Source: Euzebyella marina (GTDB lineage: Bacteria; Bacteroidota; Bacteroidia; Flavobacteriales; Flavobacteriaceae). From it: a stretch of 64,000 bases of DNA. The number at the start of each line of letters is the position of its first letter. Within the stretch, counting starts at the first letter, position 1. The translations under genes and the position numbers were made by a program. Below are positions 1-9,291 of this stretch, piece by piece. The stretch spans positions 1 through 64,000 of the forward strand of contig NZ_JACYFK010000007.1 of assembly GCF_014855515.1 (NCBI RefSeq), read 5' to 3'. A model generated the notes under the pieces. It ran no database searches and was not told the DNA's origin. It saw only the letters and a program-made list of their open reading frames with translations.

Positions 1-259
1 TAAGTACCGACACTCCCAGGCCTACATTTTTTCCCAAGGATGTACCGAAAATAGCACTTTGGCTTTCCGGAGCGCCTTCTACCCCTGCCCATTGGCTTCG
101 AAGGCCCAAGGCAAATTCCAGGCCGTCGTTACTACCGGCATAGGCAGGGTTCACTACGTTCATATTATAGCGATAGAACGAGTACTGCGGGTCTTGTTGG
201 GCATAAAGGCCTAGGGCCGCCAGAAGCACGCTAAAGATTGTTATTACTATTGTTTTCAT
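1..259 (-). CDS. PorP/SprF family type IX secretion outer membrane protein (partial, N-terminus)
   Basis: Only the first 86 codons lie in the window; the gene runs off the left edge. The reading frame, obtained by translating the minus strand from the ATG at 259, begins with a signal peptide (MKTIVITIFSVLLAALGLYA) followed by QQDPQYSFYRYNMNVVNPAYAGS. The QDPQ-Y-YN--NPAYAGS pattern is the hallmark of the PorP/SprF family, outer membrane beta-barrel proteins needed with the type IX secretion system, often encoded directly after a type B cargo protein. It starts 19 bp after the stop of the large repeat protein, so the two are very probably co-transcribed. Inference: this PorP copy anchors or serves the neighbouring cargo. 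Confidence 0.9.
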   Translation of the reverse strand, partial: MKTIVITIFSVLLAALGLYAQQDPQYSFYRYNMNVVNPAYAGSNDGLEFALGLRSQWAGVEGAPESQSAIFGTSLGKNVGLGVSVL

Positions 260-278
260 TTTTTTTGGCTTGATTAGG

Positions 279-3200
279 TTAATAGTTGATGAATATCCAA
301 CCTCTCAACGGAGCTTCGCCATTGCCGAGGTCGATTATGTAGAGATAAGATCCGGAGGGCAGTTTCTCGTTCTTATTCTTAAAGAAACCCTGCCAATCGT
401 TTCGATAGCTCTTTTGGGCAAATACCTCGTGACCGTAACGGTTGTAGATCCTTACGACATTGTTCGGATAGTTTTCGATGCCGGGCACCATCCATGAATC
501 GTTAAGACCATCGTTGTTGGGCGTGAAGGCCTCCGCCGGAACCAGTACCGGTTCACTATCCTGTGGAAAATAATCCTCACTGTCCGGAACCCCGTCATTG
601 TCATCGTCGTCGTCCCTATTGTCGGGAATACCGTCATTGTCATTATCGGCCGGGGTGTCTATCGGGTCGGTACTATCAGTTCCCGACTCGTTTTCCTGTT
701 CGTCAGTATACCCATCCCCATCGTCATCGGTATCGGCATTGTCACCGGTACCATCGCCGTCGGTATCTTTTTGCTCTGTTTCGTCCAGTGGAAAATCGTC
801 CGAGCCGTCCACCACTCCATCATTATCGTCATCCTCGTCCACATTGTCCCCAAGACCATCACCATCGGTATCGACATCCTCTTCACCGTCGTTGTCATCG
901 TCGGTATCCTCATTGTCACCAATGCCATCGCCATCAATATCGGAATACTCATTTGGGTTATGGGGCAGGTCGTCTACATCATCGGGATACCCATCGTTGT
1001 CATCATCCGTATCGGTATTGTCGCCAACTCCATCACCATCGGTATCGGTATCTTCGTCGGGATCTAACGGGAAGTCGTCCTCACTGTCCGGGGTTCCGTC
1101 ACCGTCATCGTCTGTGTCTGCATTGTCCCCAGTTCCGTCACCATCGGAATCGGTATCCTCATTTGGATCTAAAGGGAAGTCGTCCTCACTGTCCGGGGTT
1201 CCGTCACCGTCATCATCCGTATCGGCATTGTCACCTGTACCGTCACCATCGGTATCCGTATCCTCAGAATCATCTTTTGGGAAGTCGTCCTCACTGTCCG
1301 GGGTTCCGTCACCGTCATCATCCATATCGGCATTGTCACCCGTACCATCACCGTCCGTATCAGTATCTTCGGAATCATCTTTTGGGAAGTCATCTTCGGA
1401 ATCAGGAGTACCGTCGTTATCATCATCTTCGTCGGCATTGTCTCCGGTTCCGTCACCATCGGTATCAGTATCTTCGTTTGGATCTAATGGGAAGTCGTCC
1501 TCTGCATCGGGGGTTCCGTCACCGTCATCATCATTATCAGCATTGTCCCCGGTTCCGTCACCATCGGTATCGGTATCCTCGTTTGGATCTAATGGGAAGT
1601 CATCTTCGGAGTCCGGAGTACCGTCACCGTCATCGTCGGTATCGGCATTGTCCCCGGTTCCGTCACCATCTGTATCGGTGTCCTCGTTTGGATTTAATGG
1701 GAAGCCGTCCTCATCATCCGGAGTTCCGTCACCGTCATCGTCTGAATCATCATCATTCGGGATTCCATCACCATCGGTATCCTGCGCCGTATTAATAGCT
1801 GCAGAATGCGTTGAGCTACTTACGGCATCATCACCATCTTTAACTTTGAAAGTGAATGAGGTATAGTTATCTCCGTATTCACCGGCTGAAGGTGTAAAAA
1901 CCAATAGGATTACATCATCTATCATATCATTTGCCTGAACGGCAATACCATTGTATTCCAAAGTACCGTTTGAGGGTAGGGTCATCACTTGGATACCATT
2001 AAATGTATCTCCTGGGTCTACATCCGTGTAGGTGAAATCACCCGTTTTAAAGGTATAGGAAGCATCCTGAATGGTTTCCAGTGTAATATCCCCACCATCC
2101 GGCGCATCGTTTACATTGGTAATGTTCAATGTGACCGTAACGGTTTCCGAAAAGGAAACGGCATCTTCAAAATTATAGGTAAAGCTATCCATTGCGGATT
2201 CATCTCCGTCGTGGACATAGGTGAAGGTACCATCGGAATTAAGCGTAAATGAGCTTGCATTTTCAGGTCCATCGATTAAATAATACACCAAATCATCGCC
2301 ATCCACTTCAATATCGTTTGTGGAAAGGTCTCCGTTCAAAGTTCCATTTTCATCCATTGTGAAGCTGTCGGCCACTGCGATAGGGTCATCATCAATTGGG
2401 ATAATGGATATTGTTATGGAAGCGGTAACCTTGGTGCCGTTAACATCCAGCTCATAGGTTACGCTATCGGTACCATTTTCGTTCTCATTTGGCGTATAGA
2501 CAACTTGGTTGCTGCCATTTACGGTTGCATTACCTTTTGTTCCCTGTGCCGTAATGGTAACGGTAGGGGTATTGTTGGTATCGTAAACATCATTATAAAG
2601 TACATCGATGGGGTCGGAAACGGTATCCTCATCCAAAATCACCAAATCGTCTTCTGCACTTACAACCAAGGTTATGTCGTAAGGACCAAAGGTTGCTGTG
2701 CCCGTATTGCCGGCATTGTCCCTGACCTCGGCATGGATATACCAACCTGTACCTCCAGTGTTGAAAGATGTGGTCTTGGACTGGCTGTTGCTCCATGAAC
2801 TCCAAGCTGAATTATTTGTTGCAGGTGGAGTTGCACTTTGCACTCTAACAAAGCGTTGCACATCAAAACCACTTCCTCCATTCTCATCGGAGAAAACCAA
2901 CTGAATGTCATCATCCGTTTCCAAACTCCCGCTGGAGGGAGTAGCAGTGATTGTTGGTGCGATATCATCATCAATAATGGTGAGTGTACGATAAAATGGT
3001 TCTGACCAAACACCTGTATCTGTCTGTGTCCTTAAGCTTATTATATAGTCTGCGGTTACATTATTGTAGGATGAAAAATCGGTCATAGGTGTACCTGCAT
3101 TATAAATCTCCGTGTTGGTTGCATTTCCATCGGAATCGTAAGTACGTTGGGTCACAATCCATTCTTGTGTGGATAAAGTCCTTCCGTAAGGGTCTACTGA

Positions 3201-5120
3201 ATTATCCTCAATCGCAATCGTCATGTCGCCAGAGTAGGTATTCAATTGATCAGGTAATATGTTGAACTGTGCAATGGGCAAATCGGTTTCACCTCCAGAA
3301 CCTGCAGTTTTTTCCACATAGATACTTGAAGGACTACTCCAAGTTCCTTGATGATCTTGAACTCTGAGCATTACAAGGTATTCTCCGTCAGCTACGCTAT
3401 TTTTATCGAACTGGCCATTTACCCAGTCGTTGGTAGATGCCGCATCCACGGATTTCCACTTCCACTCTGATTGGGCAATACCATCATTCGCTCCGCCATC
3501 TAGATCGTAAGAGGTGTTGTTGATAAAACCAGTATCGGCACTATATGTAAAACTGGCCACTGGTTTTCTATGGAAATATAGCGTGGTCGGAGCTGTTGGC
3601 ATATCTTCAAAAGTGAAGGTATATCGACCTGTTTTCTCGTAGTACTCCGGTACATCCTCCAAATAGAGTCCATCCCAAGATACCTTGCCCGTGTTGTTGT
3701 CAAAATGGGTCTCATCATGGGTGATTTTCCATCGCCCCGAAGGATAACTGGCATTTGCTGTGTTGGATTTTAACTGTGAAGGATCTACATCGATCTCAAC
3801 CGAGGTTCCAGCAATAAAATATTCCCCGGCGGTTACTGTTCCGAATTGATATTGTTCATAAATGTAATGGGACATATCATCTATCCAGGTGGACCAGCTT
3901 CCAGCATCTCGGTTTACAAAGATACCTTGATCATTGTTCTGTTGAATGAACCTGTCAAATTGGGCTTGGTTGGCATTGGTTCCCCAGCCGATGTAGTGGA
4001 TATCCTCGTTGATGGTTCGCATCAATATTTCCGAAAGATCTTTGTCGTTGTCAAAATCTGCCACTTCAAGGTCGTCCAAGTTTACGTTAAAACGTAGGGC
4101 ACTGTTTCTCCACTGCGGTTCGCGCAATACATCTTTAAAGGCACGTAGTTCCAATTTTTCAATATTGATATCCTTGAAATAGGCATTTTGCTGTTCATGG
4201 ACATAGAAACCATAGCTACCTGAGGAAAAGGTATTATCGGTAATATCGAAGGCTTCGATCCAATCCGTGCCAGCATCGCCTCCGCCACCTCTTCTGGAGA
4301 TGGTGATATCATCACCGGACATTTCAATTTTAAAATCGATTTCCTGTCCATTATAGAAAGCCGAGAACATATCGGCCCTAGCGGCATCCCAGCCATAGGT
4401 TGCCGTACCTGTTCTTCCACTATTAGTGTTCACTGCCAAAATGGTAGTTACACCGTTTTCCCTTTTGAGAATGGCTTCCGCAGGGTAACCATCACCCGGA
4501 GCATAGTTCATTAAGTTACCACAGGCTGTATGGTTGTCGATGATATAGGCGTAGAAATTATTGTTATCCACTTTTTTAAAGATGAATCCAACCTCGGCGT
4601 GGGTGTAAGGTGCACCGGAAAGACCAAAGGTCGCTGAAATGGTACCATCGGAAACATCTCCTGTAGGATCATACATGGCAACACCGTAGTTGCCGGAGTT
4701 CCTTGCGACAGGATCGGCCAGTATTTGGTTGGTATTGGAATCAAAGGAGAAATAGGAACCCGAGTAAGTTCCACCACCTGCACTACCTAGGTAGTTGTGT
4801 GAGTTTGGTGGTTCTGCCCCGTTAAAATCCATAACATTCCAGCTGTTGAAAATATCACTGGCATCCGCTTGATCAGAGGAAATAGAGCTTCTTTGAAAAG
4901 CTTCAACACGTAGTTTACCCAAAGGGATTCCCTTGGCGTACATGGCTTGCTCAAGATCGGTCTCAAATGTCGATAAATCTAAATTGGCAGACCCCACAGT
5001 CACCATTACGTCTACATTTGGACCTTGTTGGACTGTCATATCTACAGTTTGGGCCTTGAGGTTACCAAAAATTAGCAAAAATATGGTGAATGTAATTGTG
5101 GTTTGTAGTATTTGCTTCAT
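279..5120 (-). CDS. Large secreted repeat protein with TSP3 repeats and a type IX secretion (type B, gliding-associated) C-terminal domain
   Basis: 1613 residues. A signal peptide (residues 1-23, ending LKAQ) is followed by a LamG/DUF1080-like beta-sandwich region at about 100-330, then Ig/PKD-like segments, cadherin-like or VCBS-like modules at about 830-1090 (NDAPDGGDI-type motif), and a long Asp-rich stretch of thrombospondin type 3 calcium-binding repeats (about 1110-1520). The last 85 residues (AFTPNNDGLNDSW, VRIYNRYGHEVF, PSGSYLYIIDLG) match the CHU_C / gliding motility-associated type B sorting domain. It is probably exported by the type IX system and kept at the surface or released. 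It lies between a DUF4347 gene and PorP/SprF in one operon. Function is probably adhesion or matrix; no enzyme motif is visible. Confidence 0.92.
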   Translation of the reverse strand: MKQILQTTITFTIFLLIFGNLKAQTVDMTVQQGPNVDVMVTVGSANLDLSTFETDLEQAMYAKGIPLGKLRVEAFQRSSISSDQADASDIFNSWNVMDFNGAEPPNSHNYLGSAGGGTYSGSYFSFDSNTNQILADPVARNSGNYGVAMYDPTGDVSDGTISATFGLSGAPYTHAEVGFIFKKVDNNNFYAYIIDNHTACGNLMNYAPGDGYPAEAILKRENGVTTILAVNTNSGRTGTATYGWDAARADMFSAFYNGQEIDFKIEMSGDDITISRRGGGGDAGTDWIEAFDITDNTFSSGSYGFYVHEQQNAYFKDINIEKLELRAFKDVLREPQWRNSALRFNVNLDDLEVADFDNDKDLSEILMRTINEDIHYIGWGTNANQAQFDRFIQQNNDQGIFVNRDAGSWSTWIDDMSHYIYEQYQFGTVTAGEYFIAGTSVEIDVDPSQLKSNTANASYPSGRWKITHDETHFDNNTGKVSWDGLYLEDVPEYYEKTGRYTFTFEDMPTAPTTLYFHRKPVASFTYSADTGFINNTSYDLDGGANDGIAQSEWKWKSVDAASTNDWVNGQFDKNSVADGEYLVMLRVQDHQGTWSSPSSIYVEKTAGSGGETDLPIAQFNILPDQLNTYSGDMTIAIEDNSVDPYGRTLSTQEWIVTQRTYDSDGNATNTEIYNAGTPMTDFSSYNNVTADYIISLRTQTDTGVWSEPFYRTLTIIDDDIAPTITATPSSGSLETDDDIQLVFSDENGGSGFDVQRFVRVQSATPPATNNSAWSSWSNSQSKTTSFNTGGTGWYIHAEVRDNAGNTGTATFGPYDITLVVSAEDDLVILDEDTVSDPIDVLYNDVYDTNNTPTVTITAQGTKGNATVNGSNQVVYTPNENENGTDSVTYELDVNGTKVTASITISIIPIDDDPIAVADSFTMDENGTLNGDLSTNDIEVDGDDLVYYLIDGPENASSFTLNSDGTFTYVHDGDESAMDSFTYNFEDAVSFSETVTVTLNITNVNDAPDGGDITLETIQDASYTFKTGDFTYTDVDPGDTFNGIQVMTLPSNGTLEYNGIAVQANDMIDDVILLVFTPSAGEYGDNYTSFTFKVKDGDDAVSSSTHSAAINTAQDTDGDGIPNDDDSDDDGDGTPDDEDGFPLNPNEDTDTDGDGTGDNADTDDDGDGTPDSEDDFPLDPNEDTDTDGDGTGDNADNDDDGDGTPDAEDDFPLDPNEDTDTDGDGTGDNADEDDDNDGTPDSEDDFPKDDSEDTDTDGDGTGDNADMDDDGDGTPDSEDDFPKDDSEDTDTDGDGTGDNADTDDDGDGTPDSEDDFPLDPNEDTDSDGDGTGDNADTDDDGDGTPDSEDDFPLDPDEDTDTDGDGVGDNTDTDDDNDGYPDDVDDLPHNPNEYSDIDGDGIGDNEDTDDDNDGEEDVDTDGDGLGDNVDEDDDNDGVVDGSDDFPLDETEQKDTDGDGTGDNADTDDDGDGYTDEQENESGTDSTDPIDTPADNDNDGIPDNRDDDDDNDGVPDSEDYFPQDSEPVLVPAEAFTPNNDGLNDSWMVPGIENYPNNVVRIYNRYGHEVFAQKSYRNDWQGFFKNKNEKLPSGSYLYIIDLGNGEAPLRGWIFINY
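1000..1790 (-). repeat. 105-bp tandem repeat array coding for TSP3 calcium-binding repeats
   Basis: A recognisable block (GAAGTCGTCC-type, one copy GAAGCCGTCC, on the plus strand) recurs at about 1071, 1176, 1281, 1386, 1491, 1596 and 1701, an exact period of 105 bp (35 residues). Each unit encodes two Asp-rich calcium loops, such as DTDGDGTGDNAD and DDGDGTPDSED, plus a short FPLDPNE or FPKDDSE linker. More diverged copies continue to about 560. Near-identical DNA units suggest recent expansion and possible copy-number variation. Confidence 0.9.
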
Positions 5121-5131
5121 AGTAGGTTGTG

Positions 5132-5680
5132 CTATTTAAATATTGAACTGCTAATGGGTTGGTTCATTGTCTTATAATCAAAACTGAAATTGGAATCAAA
5201 TACCGATGTACAGTTTGTAGCAGTTGCAATGTTGAAATAGGACATAGCACTGATCTGCTTTATTAATGCCAATCCGTCCGCATTAGATCCCAGATTGCAG
5301 TCATAAACCAAAAGTTGAATGTTTGTACCTTGATAGACACCTTCTAACATAGAAAGTTCAAATTCTTGGTCGATCCTTTCTGAATCATATGCGATTCCAC
5401 CCAATTGCAGTGCATTATTGCTTGTGTCTGCAAACAAATGAATGGTTTTTACTGTTGTGTTGTCTTCAAGGAAATGGCGCACCGTTTTCCACGGATTTTC
5501 TGAATGCCCCACTTCAATTACAGTTGTGCTTTGAGGCAATTGCTCTAGAACGATTGATTTCTGTGTATACTCAGAATCAATGACCACGACCTCATCGGTC
5601 TGTGCCCATGATATGCTAAAGACCATACAGAAAAAGAGCAGTGAACTCATTAATTTTTTTTGGTTGCTTTTTGTTTTCAT
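5132..5680 (-). CDS. DUF4347 domain protein, secreted
   Basis: 182 residues. A signal peptide is visible (MKTKSNQKKLMSSLLFFCMV... SWAQ). The body shows the DUF4347 pattern: an initial V-V-IDS strand, a hydrophobic V-EVGH segment, IHLFADTSNNALQLGG, and the LLVYDCNLGSNADG motif, ending in an A-ATNCTSVF segment. DUF4347 usually forms the N-terminal part of giant cadherin-like or haemolysin-type surface proteins and has a caspase-like fold. Here it is a free-standing protein 11 bp upstream of the large type IX cargo gene, which suggests the two act together at the cell surface. Whether a catalytic His/Cys pair is retained is uncertain: a VGH and a YDC are present at suitable places. Confidence 0.75.
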   Translation of the reverse strand: MKTKSNQKKLMSSLLFFCMVFSISWAQTDEVVVIDSEYTQKSIVLEQLPQSTTVIEVGHSENPWKTVRHFLEDNTTVKTIHLFADTSNNALQLGGIAYDSERIDQEFELSMLEGVYQGTNIQLLVYDCNLGSNADGLALIKQISAMSYFNIATATNCTSVFDSNFSFDYKTMNQPISSSIFK

Positions 5681-6337
5681 TTAAGAGAGGGTTTGGATAT
5701 ATATGTTATTTTTATAGTTGTGTTCAGATTTGGAAAAGGACAAAAAAATCCCTGGCCGTTTATGAACAGCTTTTTTCTGTGAGCAGCACAAGACCGATCA
5801 GCAGTGAATAAAATTTTAGATTAATCGCGGATTTGGGAAATATTGCAGTTCTATGTCATAGGTAGGGAAGGTTAAATATTTTTTGAAACTCTTTTTTCGG
5901 TTTCTTACAATTCAAATTTGAATTCTTTCATTTTAAAACTTGAACTTCCTACAAACGGAAGGTATTTCTTGCTTATTATAAAAAATCGCTCGCGAAATTG
6001 ACAATAATCAATTGGAATTGATTCTCTACAAAACTTAAAAGTGCAATTAGTTGTTTATCTTTAATTTAAATAAAGAAGCACAAATGATTTTTTTTTATAA
6101 AAAACTTCGACCGATTCGGATTTTTAGGAAAACGCATCCATATACCCCTTATTACATAGCTAATAACGGGAACTTGACAAATATCAATTTTGAGTTATTT
6201 CCTAAATGAGAAGGAGAGTGGCTAATATAAGCCAGAAGTAGACTGAGAAATTACAACTGATGGATTATCAATAATTTAAAAATAAAATTTGCCAATTACT
6301 CTTAGGCAGAAGATATTTCGTCGATTCTCAAAAAAAT
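5681..6337. other. Intergenic region, 657 bp, no gene seen
   Basis: Strongly AT-rich. It should hold the promoter of the minus-strand DUF4347 operon and the end of the Crp-type gene. The one notable site is a perfect 16-bp palindrome, AATTCAAATTTGAATT, at 5909-5924. No open frame with protein-like composition and no RNA gene were recognised. Confidence 0.5.
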
Positions 6338-6940
6338 TCAATTGGGACTATACTTACTTAACAAACGGCTTAAGGTTTCAGGTCTCATGGATAGAAATGA
6401 TGCAAGATATTTTTTGGGAATTCGTTCGGTAATTTGATTCTTACTATGCTCTATGAAATAATTAAGACGGTTGGCAGCATTGGGAATTCTAGCCAAGTAG
6501 ACCCGATGTTCTGAAAGCATATAATACTCCTCCAACATAATTCTACCTATATGGTTCATTTCAGGAAAATGGTTGACGCAATATTGATAGTCTTGGTATT
6601 CTAAGTAATCACAATAAGTATCCTCAATACTCTGTATATACTCGTTCGCTACTTTATTTCTAAAAAACCCTGTTATCGAGGTAAAGACTTCATTCTCGCT
6701 ATCGATCCATGTGGTTATTTCTGAGTCTCCACTTTTGAAAAAGCCTCGTACCATACCCTCTTTTAGAAAATATAAACGATTACACTTCTCCCCTGCCCTA
6801 CAAATTATTTCATTCCTTTTAAAATGGCAACTTTGAATTTTTGAACTCAAAAAAGTTTTTAAATCTTTCCCCATAGGATAAATAGAGTTAAGGAAAATGA
6901 TTATATATAAATTTCTTTCAGAAATTGGCTCTGTAGTCAT
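6338..6940 (-). CDS. Crp/Fnr family transcriptional regulator
   Basis: 200 residues. The N-terminal half resembles a cyclic-nucleotide-binding beta-barrel (ICRAGEKCNRLYFLKEGMVR at about 45-64, then a GD-E glycine loop). The C-terminal end has a short helix-turn-helix (IPKKYLASFLSMRPETLSRLL, about 174-194) typical of Bacteroidetes Crp-like proteins. The canonical cAMP-binding Arg-Ser phosphate cassette is not obvious, so the ligand, if any, is unknown. It is transcribed alone, divergent from the receiver gene at 7125. Together the two may form a regulatory pair at the edge of the stress island. Confidence 0.82.
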   Translation of the reverse strand: MTTEPISERNLYIIIFLNSIYPMGKDLKTFLSSKIQSCHFKRNEIICRAGEKCNRLYFLKEGMVRGFFKSGDSEITTWIDSENEVFTSITGFFRNKVANEYIQSIEDTYCDYLEYQDYQYCVNHFPEMNHIGRIMLEEYYMLSEHRVYLARIPNAANRLNYFIEHSKNQITERIPKKYLASFLSMRPETLSRLLSKYSPN

Positions 6941-7124
6941 GCTATTTTAATGAAATAAATATTGGAAGAACTAATTTTAAAGTAAATTGATTATATGCAG
7001 ATGCACTCTCATAAAGATTTTTAGAATTGTAAGAAATGTCTTAAATTAAATCTCAAGAAGTCAAGATAAAAAGATTTTATTAATTTACCCTTGGCAGCGA
7101 ACTGCTAAAAATTAAATCTCAAAG

Positions 7125-7553
7125 GTGGATAAAATTTTAGTGTATTTGGCAGATGACGATTTTGATGACCGCGAGCTTTTCGTTGACGCCTTGTCAGAAT
7201 TGCCATTGTCTACCGAAATACTACAATTTTCAAATGGTATAGAGTTGATGGATTGTTTATTTACCAATAAAACTTTACCACACATAATATTTTTGGACTT
7301 ATTTATGCCATACATGGATGGTTTCGATTGTTTACTGGATATTCGAAATTTTACCAAGTTTAAGAATATTAAAATAGTCGTTTATTCATCGGTATTTCAA
7401 GAAAGAGAAGTGCGACAGTTAAGGGAAGATGGGGCAAATGGCTACATTCAAAAACCTAACTCATATATTGTCTTAAAGAATTTAATCTATAAAGCGATTC
7501 ACTCCCTATCCTCCCAACCCAATGAATCCTCTCATTTCGAAATCTTAATCTAA
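7125..7553 (+). CDS. Single-domain response regulator (Rcp1-like receiver)
   Basis: 142 residues, starting with GTG at 7125 (GTG-GAT-AAA-ATT); no in-frame ATG lies close by. Receiver-domain signature residues are present: acidic cluster D10-D12, phospho-acceptor D58 in IIFLDLFMPYMDG, a Ser/Thr in VYSS (about 88) and K110 in IQKPNSY. There is no output domain. It belongs to the DDDxDD group of small receivers common in Bacteroidetes and cyanobacteria, usually partners of multi-PAS or phytochrome kinases. Three more copies of this type lie at 17903, 23866 and 26974, so they may share the histidine kinase at 24452. Confidence 0.88.
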   Translation: MDKILVYLADDDFDDRELFVDALSELPLSTEILQFSNGIELMDCLFTNKTLPHIIFLDLFMPYMDGFDCLLDIRNFTKFKNIKIVVYSSVFQEREVRQLREDGANGYIQKPNSYIVLKNLIYKAIHSLSSQPNESSHFEILI

Positions 7554-7655
7554 TACCATAAAAATGAGAAAGTATTTTTCTATTGGTACTGTCCACAACG
7601 TATTCAACTCATATATAAAAGATTTCAAATCTTATATATCTTCAAATCTTAGAAA

Positions 7656-8513
7656 TCAACCTCCAATAACCTCTCCGCCATTTATGTGTAACACTTGGCC
7701 AGTCATGTAACTACTATCTTGCGATGCCAAATAAACATATGCTGGTCCTACTTCCGCTGGCTGACCGGGTCTGCCCAATGGCACATCTTTACCAAAATTG
7801 GCTAGTTGGTCGCCCTCAAAGGTTGCAGGTATCAAAGGAGTCCAAATTGGCCCTGGGGCTATCGCATTTACCCTTACATTTTTATCGGCCAAAGATGTTG
7901 ATAGACTTCTGGTAAATGAAACTATCGCTCCTTTTGTACTGGCATAATCAATAAGATGTTCAGATCCGCGATAAGCTGTTACTGAAGTAGTATTAATAAT
8001 TGAATCCCCGCTTTTCAAATGTTCGAGAACCGCTTGAGTCATATAAAAATAAGAATAGATGTTAGTCTCAAATGTGGTTTTCATATTGTCGATTGATATA
8101 TTGCGCAAATCTTTTTCGGGAAATTGCATGGCAGCATTGTTGACCAAGATATTGATTGAACCAAAATGCTCCAACGTTTGTTGAATTGCTTGATTACAGA
8201 ATTCTTTCCTTTTAATATCACCTTGAATCAAGAGACATTCTGTTCCTTCCTCTTCAATTTCTTGTTGTGTCGCATGCGCATCAGTATCTTCATTTAGATA
8301 AACGATTGCTACTTTCGCCCCCTCTCGCGCGAAATGTAGAGCAACACTTTTGCCTATACCGCTATCACCTCCAGTAATCAAGGCCACCTTATCCTTTAAT
8401 TTTCCGCAACCCTTATAGTCTTCACGAATGGACACTGGTTGTGGATGCATTTGCTTCTCAACACCCGGTTGACTTGACTGATGTTCACTTTTTTCTATAG
8501 TTATATTCTCCAT
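7656..8513 (-). CDS. SDR family oxidoreductase (general stress protein 39-like)
   Basis: 285 residues with the classical short-chain dehydrogenase layout. An N-terminal extension of about 40 residues is followed by the NAD(P)-binding TGGDSGIGK loop (47-55), NNAA (125-128), catalytic S177, Y190 and K194 in YASTK, and a C-terminal TGQVLHINGG substrate segment. The extension containing QPG and P-P-Q places it with the YghA/YdaD/YhxC (GSP39) group of NADP-dependent aldehyde or alcohol reductases, which in Bacillus are stress induced. It is monocistronic. Substrate is unknown. It fits a desiccation/oxidative-stress island with LigD, Ku and DUF305. Confidence 0.93.
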   Translation of the reverse strand: MENITIEKSEHQSSQPGVEKQMHPQPVSIREDYKGCGKLKDKVALITGGDSGIGKSVALHFAREGAKVAIVYLNEDTDAHATQQEIEEEGTECLLIQGDIKRKEFCNQAIQQTLEHFGSINILVNNAAMQFPEKDLRNISIDNMKTTFETNIYSYFYMTQAVLEHLKSGDSIINTTSVTAYRGSEHLIDYASTKGAIVSFTRSLSTSLADKNVRVNAIAPGPIWTPLIPATFEGDQLANFGKDVPLGRPGQPAEVGPAYVYLASQDSSYMTGQVLHINGGEVIGG

Positions 8514-8700
8514 TGTACATAGTTTTAGATTTATTTAAAACTAATGTTAGTATTGAGCTTTGATTAACGCAATTATGTTATTTGTTGACGCTATATCATT
8601 GGTATTTGGAAAAAATGATTGAATCAAGACATTCCTCTATAGCATCAAAAATTGTAGCGTCCCTTTACGAAATTTGAAAGTTCTCAAATTATTACACAAC

Positions 8701-9291
8701 ATGGAAACTAGGGAAATTCGGTGGTTCAGTACGGAGCCATTTAACAAGATAGAGACCACTTTTAATCGACTTTTTGCAGGCTCCATAATTGAAGAACCTG
8801 AGAGATTAGATACTTATCTCTATACTTCATGCAATGAAGTGAATATTAAGATTCGTGATGGGCAATTGGATATTAAAAAACGGACATCAGAACCCAAATC
8901 GCGAATTAAAATAGGCTCTAACGGTGGATATGCAGAAAAATGGATAAAATGGTCTATTGATAACCCTTTACATGTCCGTCCATCCGAACATTGGTATGAA
9001 GTCCGTAAGCAAAGGAAATTGGTGTTCTTGGATGAGCACAATAAGATTATGTCCTATAAAGAAGATGATAGTAAGCCCATTGGGCTTCAGATAGAACTTA
9101 CCAATTTATGTGTTGACGAAAAAACATTTCATTCAATTGCGTTGGAATGGACCAGTAAAGAATATAATCAAAATGACGAAATACTTGAAAATTTATTAAA
9201 GGATTCCGAATTGAAATTACTTCAGTCGATGGGCTATCCGGAATATTTATCCACCATAGTAAACAAACCTTTAGCCCTTCTAGAATTTTAA
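8701..9291 (+). CDS. Uncharacterised CYTH-like protein
   Basis: 196 residues from the ATG at 8701. An upstream in-frame TTG at 8674 would add nine residues, but the family-like start is METREIRWF. The protein begins with an EIRWF strand, has a YLYTSCNEVNIKIRDGQLDIKKR segment, and WIKWSI and WYEVRKQRKLVF strands. This alternating basic/acidic beta-strand pattern resembles CYTH (triphosphate tunnel) proteins, for example the EIRWF group of cyanobacteria and Bacteroidetes. The full ExExK signature is not present, so an inorganic polyphosphate or nucleotide activity cannot be claimed. Its stop overlaps the stop of the convergent DUF305 gene. Confidence 0.72.
   Translation: METREIRWFSTEPFNKIETTFNRLFAGSIIEEPERLDTYLYTSCNEVNIKIRDGQLDIKKRTSEPKSRIKIGSNGGYAEKWIKWSIDNPLHVRPSEHWYEVRKQRKLVFLDEHNKIMSYKEDDSKPIGLQIELTNLCVDEKTFHSIALEWTSKEYNQNDEILENLLKDSELKLLQSMGYPEYLSTIVNKPLALLEF

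Noticed and set aside
560-1790. Regular repeats as a CRISPR array
   Set aside because: The repeats are contiguous 105-bp coding units without unique spacers, and they encode TSP3 repeats in frame.
563-1866. Long plus-strand frames (410 and 422 residues) rich in Pro, Ser, Arg and His
   Set aside because: They lie antisense to the TSP3 repeat array. Their low-complexity composition is a by-product of Asp/Gly-rich codons read in reverse.
5909-5924. 16-bp palindrome AATTCAAATTTGAATT
   Set aside because: AT-rich palindromes of this size are expected in such DNA, and no gene start is close enough to link it to.
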